This document shows, piece after piece, positions 18,008 through 26,074 of a stretch of 64,000 nucleotides of DNA. The notes beneath the pieces are model-generated. The model did no database searches. It had not been told where the DNA came from and saw only the letters and a program-made list of their open reading frames with translations. This DNA is from JAVBMJ01 sp031551275. GTDB lineage: Bacteria > Bacteroidota > Bacteroidia > Bacteroidales > Rikenellaceae. Position 1 is the first letter of the stretch. Every line of letters starts with the position of its first letter. The stretch spans positions 1 through 64,000 of the forward strand of contig JAVBNX010000002.1 of assembly GCA_031551275.1 (NCBI GenBank), read 5' to 3'. A program made the translations under genes and the position numbers.

Positions 18008-18027
18008 CCCGGGATTGCGCTCCCGGG
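18008..18027. terminator. Possible bidirectional hairpin between convergent genes
   Basis: Two CCCGGG blocks (18008-18013 and 18022-18027) can pair around an 8-nt loop in the 38-bp gap between the convergent GH2 and altronate dehydratase genes. Neither strand has a proper T-tract after it, so termination is only a guess. Confidence 0.35.
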
Positions 18028-18032
18028 AAGCA

Positions 18033-19526
18033 TTACAGCGTTACCCCGCTCTTGAAGATCGCGATCTCCCGGAAACCGTTTTTCTCGTTGTTGACCTGCC
18101 GGCCGCTCGCCACGTCGATCACGTAGTCGGCGAATTGCGCCAGCAGTCGGTCCATTGCCACGCCTTGCAGCAGCGATCCGGCGTTGAAGTCGATCCAGTG
18201 GGGTTTGGCCTCGAAGAGCGGCGTATTGGTGGAGATCTTCATCGTGGGTACGAAGGTCCCGAAGGGGGTTCCCCGGCCCGTGGTGAAGAGCACGATCTGG
18301 CAGCCGGACGAGGCCAGGGCGGTCGAGGCGACCAGGTCGTTGCCGGGCGCGCTCAACAGGTTGAGGCCCTTGTGGGTCAGCCTCTGGCCGTATTTCAGAA
18401 CGTCCTCGACCTGGGAGCGTCCGCACTTCTGGGTGCAGCCCAACGATTTTTCCTCCAGGGTCGAGATCCCGCCCGCCTTGTTGCCCGGCGAGGGGTTTTC
18501 GTAAATCGGTTGCTCGTTTTTGATGAAGTAGCCTTTGAAATCGTTGATCAGGCCCACCGTCTTTTCGAAGGTGGCCTTGTCGCGGCAACGGTTCATCAGG
18601 ATGGTCTCAGCGCCGAACATTTCGGGCACCTCGGTCAGCACGGTGGTCCCGCCCTGCGAGACGATATAGTCCGAGAAGACGCCCAACAGCGGGTTGGCCG
18701 TGATGCCCGAGAAGCCGTCCGAGCCTCCGCATTTGAGCCCTACCTTCAACTCCGAGAGGGGGACCGCCGTGCGCTGGTCCTTGCTTGCCAGGGCGAAGAT
18801 CTCCCGCAGCAGGCCCATGCCGTACTCCACCTCGTCGCCCCCGACCTTTTGTGTGACCATGTAGCGGACGCGCTCTTTGTCATACCCGCCCAGGCTCTCC
18901 ATAAAGGCCTCAGGCTGGTTGTTCTCGCAACCCAGGCCCACCACCAGCACGCCGCCGGCGTTGGGGTGCAGCACCATGTCGCGCAGGATGGTGCGCGTGT
19001 TCTCGTGGTCCTCGCCCAACTGGGAGCAGCCGTAGTTGTGGGGCCAGGCGACCACGGCGTCGACGCCGCCCTCCTTACCCGCGATCTCCGCGCGCAGAAG
19101 CTCGGCCAGCTTGCCGACCGTCCCGTTCACGCACCCCACCGTGGGGATGATCCAGATCTGGTTGCGCACCCCGGCCTGCCCGTCTTTGCGCTTGTAGCCC
19201 ATAAAGGTCCTTGCGGGGGTGGCCGCCGGGCGGAAGGGCTCGACGGGTTCGTATTTGTAGTCGAGCAACCCTTCGAGGTTGGTCTTGAGGTTCTTTTCGT
19301 TGACCCATCCGCCCTTTGCGACGGGGGCTATGGCGTGGCCGATCGGATAGCCGTACTTGACGATGTTATCGCCCGCGGCGATATCCTTCAATGCCATCTT
19401 GTGGCCCGCGGGGATATCCTCCACGGCGGTCAGGGAGAGATCCCCGACGCTGACCTGTTCGCCTTTTTTGACCGGCTCGACGGCTACGGCCACATTGTCC
19501 CCGGGGTCGATCCTCAGAAATCCCAT
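18033..19526 (-). CDS. uxaA: Altronate dehydratase
   Basis: 497 residues, the usual length for Bacteroidota UxaA. It dehydrates D-altronate to 2-keto-3-deoxygluconate in galacturonate breakdown. An N-terminal SAF-like domain (about 10-90, with IPAGHKMALKDI and IGHAIAP) precedes the catalytic domain with NYGCSQLG, LGCENNQPE, GLKCGGSDGFSGITANP and GCTQKCGR, whose cysteines are likely metal ligands. It lies 10 nt downstream of purM and is probably co-transcribed with it, an odd pairing. Substrate supply fits the pectin enzymes at 41-48 kb. Confidence 0.94.
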   Translation of the reverse strand: MGFLRIDPGDNVAVAVEPVKKGEQVSVGDLSLTAVEDIPAGHKMALKDIAAGDNIVKYGYPIGHAIAPVAKGGWVNEKNLKTNLEGLLDYKYEPVEPFRPAATPARTFMGYKRKDGQAGVRNQIWIIPTVGCVNGTVGKLAELLRAEIAGKEGGVDAVVAWPHNYGCSQLGEDHENTRTILRDMVLHPNAGGVLVVGLGCENNQPEAFMESLGGYDKERVRYMVTQKVGGDEVEYGMGLLREIFALASKDQRTAVPLSELKVGLKCGGSDGFSGITANPLLGVFSDYIVSQGGTTVLTEVPEMFGAETILMNRCRDKATFEKTVGLINDFKGYFIKNEQPIYENPSPGNKAGGISTLEEKSLGCTQKCGRSQVEDVLKYGQRLTHKGLNLLSAPGNDLVASTALASSGCQIVLFTTGRGTPFGTFVPTMKISTNTPLFEAKPHWIDFNAGSLLQGVAMDRLLAQFADYVIDVASGRQVNNEKNGFREIAIFKSGVTL

Positions 19527-19536
19527 ATGCGGAAAA

Positions 19537-20718
19537 TTATTTCGTGTAAACGTACTCCTGCCCGTCGGCCTTGATGGTGACCGCGGCCCTGTCGGAAGGC
19601 TCCACGCGCCCGATGATCCGCGCGTCCACGCCCTTGCTTTGGCTGATGGCGATCACATCCCCGGCGGCGGCGGGATCGAGGTAGAGCTCCATCCGGTGGC
19701 CCATGTTGAAGACCTTGTACATCTCCTCGCGGGGCGTTCCGCTCTGCTTCTCGATCGCCTCGAAAAGGGGCGGTACGGGGAAGAGGTTGTCCTTGATCAC
19801 GTGGCCCTTGTCCAGAAAGTGTAGTATCTTGGTCTGCGCCCCGCCGCTGCAATGGATGATCCCATGGATCCCGCTGCGGGCCTCGCTTAGCACTTCTTTG
19901 ATCACGGGCGCGTAGGTCCGCGTGGGGGAGAGCACCAGTTTGCCCATCGTGGTGGGGTGCTCGTCGACGACGAGCTTGTCGGTCAGCCTGCTGCCGCCCG
20001 TGTAGACCACCTCTTCGGGCAATCCGTTGTCGTAGGTCTCGGGGTATTTCAACGCCAAACACTTGGCGAACACGTCGTGCCGCGCCGAGGTCAGGCCGTT
20101 GGAGCCCATCCCGCCGTTGTACTCGTCCTCATATTCCGCGCGGCCGTAGGAAGCCAACCCCACGATCACGCACCCGGGCTCTATCCCGTCGGCCGAGATC
20201 ACCTCCTCGCGCTTCATGCGTGCGGTCACCGTGCTGTCCACGATCACCGTGCGCACCAGATCGCCCACATCGGCCGTCTCGCCGCCCGTGGACCAGATCC
20301 CCACGCCGTAAGAGCGCATCTTTTCCAAAAACTCCTCAGTTCCTTCGATGATGGCCTTGATCACCTCGCCGGGGATCAGCCTGCGGTTGCGCCCGATGGT
20401 GGAGGAGAGCAGGATGTTGTCGACCGCCCCCACGCACAGCAAATCGTCCGTATTCATGACCACGGCGTCCTGCGCGATCCCTTTCCACACGCTCATATCG
20501 CCCGTCTCGCGCCAGTAGGCGTAGGCCAGCGAGGACTTGGTCCCGGCCCCGTCGGCGTGCATAACGATGCAATGGTTGGGGCTGCCCGAGAGGAAATCGG
20601 GGACGATCTTGCAGAACGCCTTGGGATAAAGCCCCTTATCGATGGATTTGATCGCGTTGTGGACGTCCTCTTTCGAAGAGGAGACCCCGCGCAGGTCGTA
20701 ACGAGATTCTTTTGCCAT
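19537..20718 (-). CDS. purM: Phosphoribosylformylglycinamidine cyclo-ligase (AIR synthase)
   Basis: 393 residues, matching the longer Bacteroidota type of PurM. The enzyme closes the imidazole ring in de novo purine synthesis using ATP. Visible features are HADGAGTKSSLAYAYW and DDLLCVGAVDN in the N-terminal ATP-binding half, GGETADV, and VGLASYGRAEYE in the middle. The ATG at 20718 follows a TATCTTTG box by 16 nt. The altronate dehydratase gene follows after 10 nt. Confidence 0.92.
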   Translation of the reverse strand: MAKESRYDLRGVSSSKEDVHNAIKSIDKGLYPKAFCKIVPDFLSGSPNHCIVMHADGAGTKSSLAYAYWRETGDMSVWKGIAQDAVVMNTDDLLCVGAVDNILLSSTIGRNRRLIPGEVIKAIIEGTEEFLEKMRSYGVGIWSTGGETADVGDLVRTVIVDSTVTARMKREEVISADGIEPGCVIVGLASYGRAEYEDEYNGGMGSNGLTSARHDVFAKCLALKYPETYDNGLPEEVVYTGGSRLTDKLVVDEHPTTMGKLVLSPTRTYAPVIKEVLSEARSGIHGIIHCSGGAQTKILHFLDKGHVIKDNLFPVPPLFEAIEKQSGTPREEMYKVFNMGHRMELYLDPAAAGDVIAISQSKGVDARIIGRVEPSDRAAVTIKADGQEYVYTK

Positions 20719-20734
20719 AGCCGGAAAATATGCG

Positions 20735-20742
20735 CAAAGATA
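20735..20742 (-). promoter_or_regulatory. purM promoter -7 box (TATCTTTG)
   Basis: An exact TAnnTTTG match, 16 nt before the purM ATG. It lies in the 30-bp gap after the DUF2752 gene, whose stop is at 20749, so purM need not depend on read-through from the upstream toxin-antitoxin operon. Confidence 0.6.
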
Positions 20743-20748
20743 GGAATT

Positions 20749-21135
20749 TCAAAGGATATTGCGTCCGATCCAGAACAAAACGATGACCGAAAAGATGACC
20801 GCCAGGCAAACCCTACTCGTCAGCTTGTCGTAGAGCATGGGGAAACGCCTCCGCCCCCCGAAGATCTCGAGGTAGCCCAACAGCGCCACCAGGGGCATAG
20901 CGAGGATCATCAGGGGATTGTATCCCCAAGCCTGCCCCAACCTCAAATGAAGCAGATGGTGCAACGCCCGCGAAGATCCGCACCCCGGGCACTCCCACCC
21001 CGTAACCAGTTTGAATAGGCATTTGGGCGCGAAAAGCTCATCGCCGGGATTGTAGAGGAACAACATAACCCCCGCCGTAACGATCCCCGCCACGGCCAGC
21101 CCGATCCATATCTTTTTATCGATTGCTTTGAGCAC
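20749..21135 (-). CDS. DUF2752 membrane protein
   Basis: 128 residues, GTG start. It has three predicted membrane helices (about 8-27, 70-88, 105-125) and the family signature GWECPGCGSSRALHHLLHL (about 46-64), with two cysteines in CPGC. DUF2752 proteins have no settled function. It overlaps the hepT gene by 20 nt, so it is translated from the same message as the MntA/HepT pair. Whether it belongs to that system is unknown. Confidence 0.85.
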   Translation of the reverse strand: MLKAIDKKIWIGLAVAGIVTAGVMLFLYNPGDELFAPKCLFKLVTGWECPGCGSSRALHHLLHLRLGQAWGYNPLMILAMPLVALLGYLEIFGGRRRFPMLYDKLTSRVCLAVIFSVIVLFWIGRNIL

Positions 21136-21466
21136 GAACCACTACCTCGATCTGCTCCCTGACCTCGGGAATCACATTTTTTACCACATCCCAAACGATG
21201 AAGTAGTTGATCCCCATGTAGTCGTGGACCAGCCTGTCCCGCATCCCGGCCATATTTTTCCACGCGATACCGCTCCACTGGACCTTAACGTCGGCGGGGA
21301 TCTTCTTGGTGGCCTCGCCGATAACTTCCAGGCTGCGGACAACGGCTCTTTTGAGCGTCTCGTCCTCCATCATCCGCTCCCGGGTAAGCCCGGCGGAGAC
21401 GACCGAATCGATGTATTCGCACTCGTCGAGGATGTGCCGCAGCAGGTCGATGTAATTCTTATACAT
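21116..21466 (-). CDS. hepT: HepT-like toxin (DUF86 family)
   Basis: 116 residues, all-helical DUF86/HepT fold. It carries the RX4HXY motif as R76-DRLV-H81-D-Y83, the putative RNase active site and the tyrosine that MntA-type partners AMPylate in characterised systems. It overlaps the antitoxin gene by 8 nt, with the antitoxin translated first. Likely a type VII toxin-antitoxin module; RNase activity here is inferred from the family. Confidence 0.9.
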   Translation of the reverse strand: MYKNYIDLLRHILDECEYIDSVVSAGLTRERMMEDETLKRAVVRSLEVIGEATKKIPADVKVQWSGIAWKNMAGMRDRLVHDYMGINYFIVWDVVKNVIPEVREQIEVVVRAQSNR

Positions 21467-21755
21467 AGACCACCTCGTTTAAAATATGTTCTCCTATGTA
21501 GGGACTCAATCCCTTATAGGTTACAATATCCACTTTCTGGCCTTGCAGCTCATTCTCGATCAGCTCACACGCGGAGAGAAAGTTCCGGTAAGTCTCCATA
21601 TCGCTGCGAAAGTCGATCAAAATATCGATGTCGCTGCCCTCCGTCGACTCCCCCCTGGCGGCCGAACCGAACAATCCGACACGGGAGACCCCGTACCGGG
21701 AAAGCACTCCTTTGTTCCTGCTTAACACACTCAATATTTCGTCTCTACACAACAT
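21459..21755 (-). CDS. mntA: MntA-like nucleotidyltransferase antitoxin
   Basis: 98 residues, minimal nucleotidyltransferase fold: GLFGSAARGESTEGSDIDI with G30-S31 and metal-binding D42/D44, and the third acidic residue in KVDIVT (D76). Family members neutralise HepT by adding AMP to its active-site tyrosine. The ATG at 21755 follows a TATCTTTG box by 8 nt, so the mRNA is nearly leaderless. Confidence 0.9.
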   Translation of the reverse strand: MLCRDEILSVLSRNKGVLSRYGVSRVGLFGSAARGESTEGSDIDILIDFRSDMETYRNFLSACELIENELQGQKVDIVTYKGLSPYIGEHILNEVVYV

Positions 21756-21763
21756 GGCTATTG

Positions 21764-21771
21764 CAAAGATA
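21764..21771 (-). promoter_or_regulatory. mntA-hepT promoter -7 box (TATCTTTG)
   Basis: Exact TAnnTTTG match, ending 8 nt before the mntA ATG and lying in the 21-bp gap after the GH3 stop codon (21777-21779). With a start site 4-7 nt after the box the leader would be only a few nucleotides. Confidence 0.6.
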
Positions 21772-21776
21772 GCATA

Positions 21777-23291
21777 TTATAATCTTCCGGCAATACCCAA
21801 CAGCTCTTCCACCATCTTGCGGTCGTTGCTTAGGCGGGGGACCTTGTTCTGGCCGCCGACTTTGCCGTTGAGCTTCATCCACTCCATGAAGGTGCCCTGC
21901 GGGACGGCGGTAATTACCGGGGCGCGCAGGGTGGCGTCGCCCGTGCGTTTGGCGTCGTAGTCGGAGTTGACTTCCCGCAGGACCATGTCCAGCGTGCGGG
22001 AGAACAGCTCGATGTCGAAGGGCCGGTCGGTAAACTCGATGACCCACTGGTGGGCCCCCTTGCCTCTGCCCTGCATATAGACCGGGCCCGCGCTGTACTC
22101 GGAGACGCCCGCGCCGGTCGCCTGGCAGGCCCTCGAGACGGCCGCCTCGGCGTTGTCGATCATCAGCTCCTCGCCGAAGACGTTGATGTAGTTGCGGGTG
22201 CGCCCGGCGATCCGGATGCGGTAGGGCTCCACGGAGGTGAACTCGACCACGTCGCCGATCAGGTATCTCCACAAACCGTTGGACGAGGTAATGATCATGG
22301 CGTAGTTCTCGCCCGTGTGGACCCCCTCCAGGGGAACGGCCTTCGAGTGGTCGTCGAGCGAGTCGACGGGCAGGAATTCGTAGAATATCTTGTAGTCGAG
22401 CATCAGCAGCATATCGCCGCTGCCGGGCTGGTCGGCCACGGCAAAGAAGCCCTCGGAGGCGTTGAAGGTCTCCATGTACTTCATCCGGGGGTCGGGGAAG
22501 AGCTTTTTGTACTGCTCGCGGTAGGGCGCGAAGTTCATCCCCCCGTGCATGAAAAGCTCCATCTCGGGCCACACCTCGTGCAGGTGGCGCTTGCCCGTAT
22601 AGTCGAGGATGCGGTTCATCATGACCAGGTTCCACGAGGGCACCCCGGCAAAGGAGGTCACGTTCTCGGAGAGCGACTCCTGGCATATCCTCTCCACCTT
22701 CTCATCGAAGTCGGGCAGCAAAGAGGTCTCCAGGGAGGGCTCTCGGCGCCATTGCAGCCACCGGGGCATGTTCTCGATCAGGATGGCGGACAGATCGCCC
22801 GTCTTGGCCCCCGTACCCTGTTCGATTACCTTGCGGCTGCCACCCAGCGTGAGGGTCTTGCCGCTGAAGGCGTTGCTGTCGGGGAAGTTGCCCACGTAGA
22901 GGCCCATCACGTCCCTGGGTCCCTGGAAGTGGCAATCCTCGAGGCCCTCGTCGGTTACGGGGATGTATTTGCTGCGGTTGTCGGTCGTCCCCGACGAGCG
23001 GGCGAACCAGCGGATGTCGGTGGGCCACAAAAGGCCGTGCTCGCCCATCATGGTGCGGTGGATCAACGGGCTGAAGTGCTCATAGCCCGCCACGGGGACA
23101 CGGGCCTGGAACTGTTCGATGTTCTGGACGGTCCCCATCCCGAATTGCTGGCCGTAAACGGTGTTCGCGCCCATCTCGAGCAGGTACTCCAACTGGCTGT
23201 GCTGGACTTCGACGGGATGGCGGCGGAAATGGTCGATCTCTTCGCGGCGACCGCGCGTGATAAGGCTTAAAATATTCGACGTTAATGCCAT
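21777..23291 (-). CDS. GH3-family acyl-adenylating protein
   Basis: 504 residues, member of the family named after plant GH3 auxin-responsive proteins. It is an ANL-type fold that adenylates a carboxylic acid, and many plant members conjugate it to an amino acid. The ATP motif ARSSGTTDNRSKYIPVT (about 85-101) and the GLWRYLIGDVVEF region (about 330) are visible. Bacterial members are widespread in Bacteroidota but their substrate is not established. It follows trkA after 9 nt and is likely co-transcribed. Confidence 0.9.
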   Translation of the reverse strand: MALTSNILSLITRGRREEIDHFRRHPVEVQHSQLEYLLEMGANTVYGQQFGMGTVQNIEQFQARVPVAGYEHFSPLIHRTMMGEHGLLWPTDIRWFARSSGTTDNRSKYIPVTDEGLEDCHFQGPRDVMGLYVGNFPDSNAFSGKTLTLGGSRKVIEQGTGAKTGDLSAILIENMPRWLQWRREPSLETSLLPDFDEKVERICQESLSENVTSFAGVPSWNLVMMNRILDYTGKRHLHEVWPEMELFMHGGMNFAPYREQYKKLFPDPRMKYMETFNASEGFFAVADQPGSGDMLLMLDYKIFYEFLPVDSLDDHSKAVPLEGVHTGENYAMIITSSNGLWRYLIGDVVEFTSVEPYRIRIAGRTRNYINVFGEELMIDNAEAAVSRACQATGAGVSEYSAGPVYMQGRGKGAHQWVIEFTDRPFDIELFSRTLDMVLREVNSDYDAKRTGDATLRAPVITAVPQGTFMEWMKLNGKVGGQNKVPRLSNDRKMVEELLGIAGRL

Positions 23292-23300
23292 ATTCTATAA

Positions 23301-24641
23301 TTAATTGAAAAATTTACCGATCTTCGGGATCGCGTCGGGCAAAGCGAAGACCACCACCCGGTCGTAGGCATTGATCTCCATGTTGCCCACCGCGATAAAG
23401 ACCTTGTCGCCCCTGACGATCCCGCCTATGATGGCGTGGTCGGGGAAGTCCAGGTGCTTGATCTTCTGCTTGGTGGCGGGCGAGTTGGGCTTGACGATGA
23501 ACTCCAGCACCTCGGCCTCCGAGCCGGTCAGGCAGGTGATCGCCTGCACGTCGGTCGACATGGTAAAGCGGAATATGTTGGAGGCTGTGATCAGCTTCTT
23601 GTTGATGATCGTGTCGATGCCGATGCTCTCGGCCAGGTTGATGTAGTTGAGGTTCTCGACCTCGGCGATTACCTTTTTGACCCCCATCTGCTTGGCGAGC
23701 ATGGCGGCCAGGATGTTGGTCTCCGAGCGTCCCGTCACGGCCACGAAGGCGTCCATGTTGCTGATCCCCTCCTCGACCATCGATTCGGTGTTGCGGCCGT
23801 CCTGGTTGATGATCAGCGTCTTCTCCAACTGCTCGGCCAGCTTGTAGGCCTTGTCGGGGTTGTAGTCGATCAGCTTCACGTTGGCCTCTTCCTGCAACTC
23901 GGCGGCGATGTGGACCCCGATGCGGCTGCCGCCCAGGATCATCACGCTGCGCACGTCGATGTTCTTCTTGCCCGAGAAGGCCATTACCTCCTTCGCGGAT
24001 TCGTACTTGGAGACGACGTAGATCGTGTCCTCCTCCATAAAGGTGTCGCTCCCCTTGGGGATGATGGTCTCGCCGCCCCGCATGATCGCCACCGTGCGGT
24101 AGGGCATGTTATCGCGGTCGCGCGTCGCCTCTAAAAGCGTCTTGTTGACCAACGGCGAGGAGGAGTCGAGCTTGAAGACCACCAGCGAGAGCTTGCCGCC
24201 CGAGAAGTCGACGTACTCCGAGGTGGAGGTGTGCCCCAGCAGGTTGATGACCTGCTGCGCGGCCAGCTTTTCGGGATAAAAGAGGTAGTCGATGCCCATG
24301 TTGATGAACAACTCCTTGTTGTTGGGCTCCATGTATTCGTTGTTGTCGATCCTCGCGATTACCTTGCGCGCGCCCAGCTCCTTGGCCAGGATGGCGGAGA
24401 GGATGTTGTCGTTCTCCGTGGTGTTGACCGCGATAAAGAGGTCGGCCTTGCGCACCGAGGCCTTTTTCAACACGGCGAACGAGGTGCAATCGCCCTCCAT
24501 GGTCACCACGTCGGCCATATCGGAGACCTGGTCCAGTTGTATGGGGTCGGCGTCGATGATGGTGATATCGTGGGTCGACCCGCTCAACATTTTGGCCAGG
24601 TGGCTACCCACCTCCCCGGCTCCGGCAATTACAATTTTCAT
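23301..24641 (-). CDS. trkA: Trk potassium transporter regulatory subunit TrkA
   Basis: 446 residues with two RCK units. Rossmann motif 1 is GAGEVGSHLAKML near residue 6, followed by a TrkA-C domain. Rossmann motif 2 is ILGGSRIGVHIAAEL near residue 230, followed by a second TrkA-C domain. The protein binds NAD(H)/nucleotides on the cytoplasmic face and gates the TrkH/TrkG channel. No trkH gene is in the window. It is expressed from a promoter that overlaps the divergent small-protein promoter. Confidence 0.95.
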   Translation of the reverse strand: MKIVIAGAGEVGSHLAKMLSGSTHDITIIDADPIQLDQVSDMADVVTMEGDCTSFAVLKKASVRKADLFIAVNTTENDNILSAILAKELGARKVIARIDNNEYMEPNNKELFINMGIDYLFYPEKLAAQQVINLLGHTSTSEYVDFSGGKLSLVVFKLDSSSPLVNKTLLEATRDRDNMPYRTVAIMRGGETIIPKGSDTFMEEDTIYVVSKYESAKEVMAFSGKKNIDVRSVMILGGSRIGVHIAAELQEEANVKLIDYNPDKAYKLAEQLEKTLIINQDGRNTESMVEEGISNMDAFVAVTGRSETNILAAMLAKQMGVKKVIAEVENLNYINLAESIGIDTIINKKLITASNIFRFTMSTDVQAITCLTGSEAEVLEFIVKPNSPATKQKIKHLDFPDHAIIGGIVRGDKVFIAVGNMEINAYDRVVVFALPDAIPKIGKFFN

Positions 24642-24660
24642 TGTTTATGAATTAATCACG

Positions 24661-24676
24661 CAAAGTTATAACTTTG
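24661..24676. promoter_or_regulatory. Palindromic back-to-back -7 boxes (trkA and divergent small gene)
   Basis: The 16-bp perfect palindrome CAAAGTTATAACTTTG contains TAACTTTG on each strand: minus at 24668-24661 for trkA (20 nt before its ATG), plus at 24669-24676 for the small gene (9 nt before its ATG). The two -7 boxes abut, so each promoter's upstream half lies over the other's start region, and the two polymerases could not bind at the same time. Confidence 0.7.
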
Positions 24677-24685
24677 CACCGAATT

Positions 24686-24931
24686 ATGACACTCATTCTT
24701 GTAGCCATACTGCTCGTTGCTGTTTTCGTGGTCGGTATCTCGCTGACCCTGATCCTGAAAGGACACAATATCCGTTCCGAAATCGGCGACAACCCCCACA
24801 TGAAGGAGCGGGGCATCGAGTGCGCGGCCTCCCAAATGCGTAAGGATGAGGCGTGTGGGCAGTCGCAAACCGATTGCGTCGGGGATTTGTGCAGCGACGG
24901 GGATTGCCGCAGTTGCGGATCAAACAATTAG
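24686..24931 (+). CDS. Small membrane protein with Cys-rich tail
   Basis: 81 residues. One N-terminal membrane helix (about 2-22, TLILVAILLVAVFVVGISLTL) is followed by a hydrophilic tail with seven cysteines, including CGQSQTDCVGDLC and CRSCG. The start at 24686 is chosen because it opens directly on the helix, 9 nt after a -7 box. The spaced cysteines suggest metal binding or redox activity. It is divergent from trkA and convergent with the chromate transporter genes. I do not recognise a named family. Confidence 0.75.
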   Translation: MTLILVAILLVAVFVVGISLTLILKGHNIRSEIGDNPHMKERGIECAASQMRKDEACGQSQTDCVGDLCSDGDCRSCGSNN

Positions 24932-24946
24932 CCGCGCGGAAAAGAT

Positions 24947-25471
24947 TTAAGCGTAAATTAACACGCCGGCCACCCCCGAGGCCACGATCAGCCAGATCGG
25001 ATTTATTTTCAGCACGGTCAGAATAAAGGTCACGCCGAAGATCGCCCAGGTAATCCAGTCGGCGAACGTGTCGGGCGTGAAAAGCAGCAAAGCCGCCGCC
25101 ACGATCATCCCCAGCATCATGGGTTGCATGCCCTTCATGGCCCCGGCGACCATCTTATTGGTCCGGAGTTTTATATAAAACCTCGTCACGGCGATCATGA
25201 TGGTCAACGGCGGCAAACAGACCGCCAGGGTGGCCAAAAGCGAGCCCCAGATGTTGCCCGTTACCGAATAGCCCACGTAGGTCGCGCTGTTGATGGCGAT
25301 GGGGCCGGGGGTCATCTGGGAGATCGCGATGATGTCGGTCAACTGCTGGTTGGTAAGCCAGCCCCGCTGCACGACGATCTCGTTCTGGATCAGCGACAGC
25401 ATCGCGTAGCCGCCCCCGAAGCCGAAGAACCCGATTTTCAGGTAGGAGTAGAAAAGCTGCAGGTAGATCAT
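24947..25471 (-). CDS. Chromate transporter half-protein (second of pair)
   Basis: 174 residues with about five or six membrane helices. The CHR-family signature FFGFGGGYAMLSLIQNEIV is at about 14-32 and MTPGPIAINSATYVGY at about 53-68. Short-chain CHR proteins normally occur as adjacent pairs that together equal one long ChrA. Its start overlaps the stop of the partner by 4 nt. Transport of chromate is the family name only; physiological anion unknown. Confidence 0.9.
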   Translation of the reverse strand: MIYLQLFYSYLKIGFFGFGGGYAMLSLIQNEIVVQRGWLTNQQLTDIIAISQMTPGPIAINSATYVGYSVTGNIWGSLLATLAVCLPPLTIMIAVTRFYIKLRTNKMVAGAMKGMQPMMLGMIVAAALLLFTPDTFADWITWAIFGVTFILTVLKINPIWLIVASGVAGVLIYA

Positions 25472-26070
25472 TTCGGCACGCTTTTAATATTTCTGAAAGT
25501 CAGTGCGATCCCCACGGTCGCGCCCGCCAGGATAAAATAGATGGGAGAAAGCCCCACCCACCAGACGCCTGCGGCGGCAGCCAACGCGGCCAGTATCCGC
25601 CAGAATCCCAAACCCTTGGACAGGCCCAGCACCGGGCCCAGCATCAAGGCGATCACGGCCGGTCGCATCCCCTTGAGGGCTGCCGCCGCGTATTTGTTCT
25701 CGGCGATCCGTTGGAAAAAGATCGCGATGACCAGGATGATCACAAACGAGGGCAGCACTACTCCCGCCAAAGCGCACAACGCCCCCTTGAATCCCCGGGC
25801 CGAGTAGCCCACGAAGACCGCCGTATTGAGCGAGATGGGCCCCGGTGCGGACTGGGCCAGGGTAAGCAGCTCCAGAAAGCTATCCTCGCGGACCCATTTG
25901 CGCCGACCGATCACTTCGTCCTTGATCAGGGGGATCATCGCGTAGCCGCCCCCGAAGGTAAACAGCCCAATCTTGAGGAACGACACGAACAGATCCCACA
26001 GCCTTACGGGCACGGGTTCGGGCTCCATGATCTGCTCCTGCCGGACGATATCTTCCCGCTCGCCGTTCAT
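25468..26070 (-). CDS. Chromate transporter half-protein (first of pair)
   Basis: 200 residues, first of the CHR pair: FTFGGGYAMIPLIKDEVIG at about 37-55 and SAPGPISLNTAVFVGY at about 82-97, with an N-terminal extension of about 25 charged residues before the first helix. It begins 4 nt after the small-subunit-like gene of the hydrogenase-like cluster, so both chromate genes probably ride on that operon. Confidence 0.9.
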   Translation of the reverse strand: MNGEREDIVRQEQIMEPEPVPVRLWDLFVSFLKIGLFTFGGGYAMIPLIKDEVIGRRKWVREDSFLELLTLAQSAPGPISLNTAVFVGYSARGFKGALCALAGVVLPSFVIILVIAIFFQRIAENKYAAAALKGMRPAVIALMLGPVLGLSKGLGFWRILAALAAAAGVWWVGLSPIYFILAGATVGIALTFRNIKSVPK

Positions 26071-26074
26071 CGCC

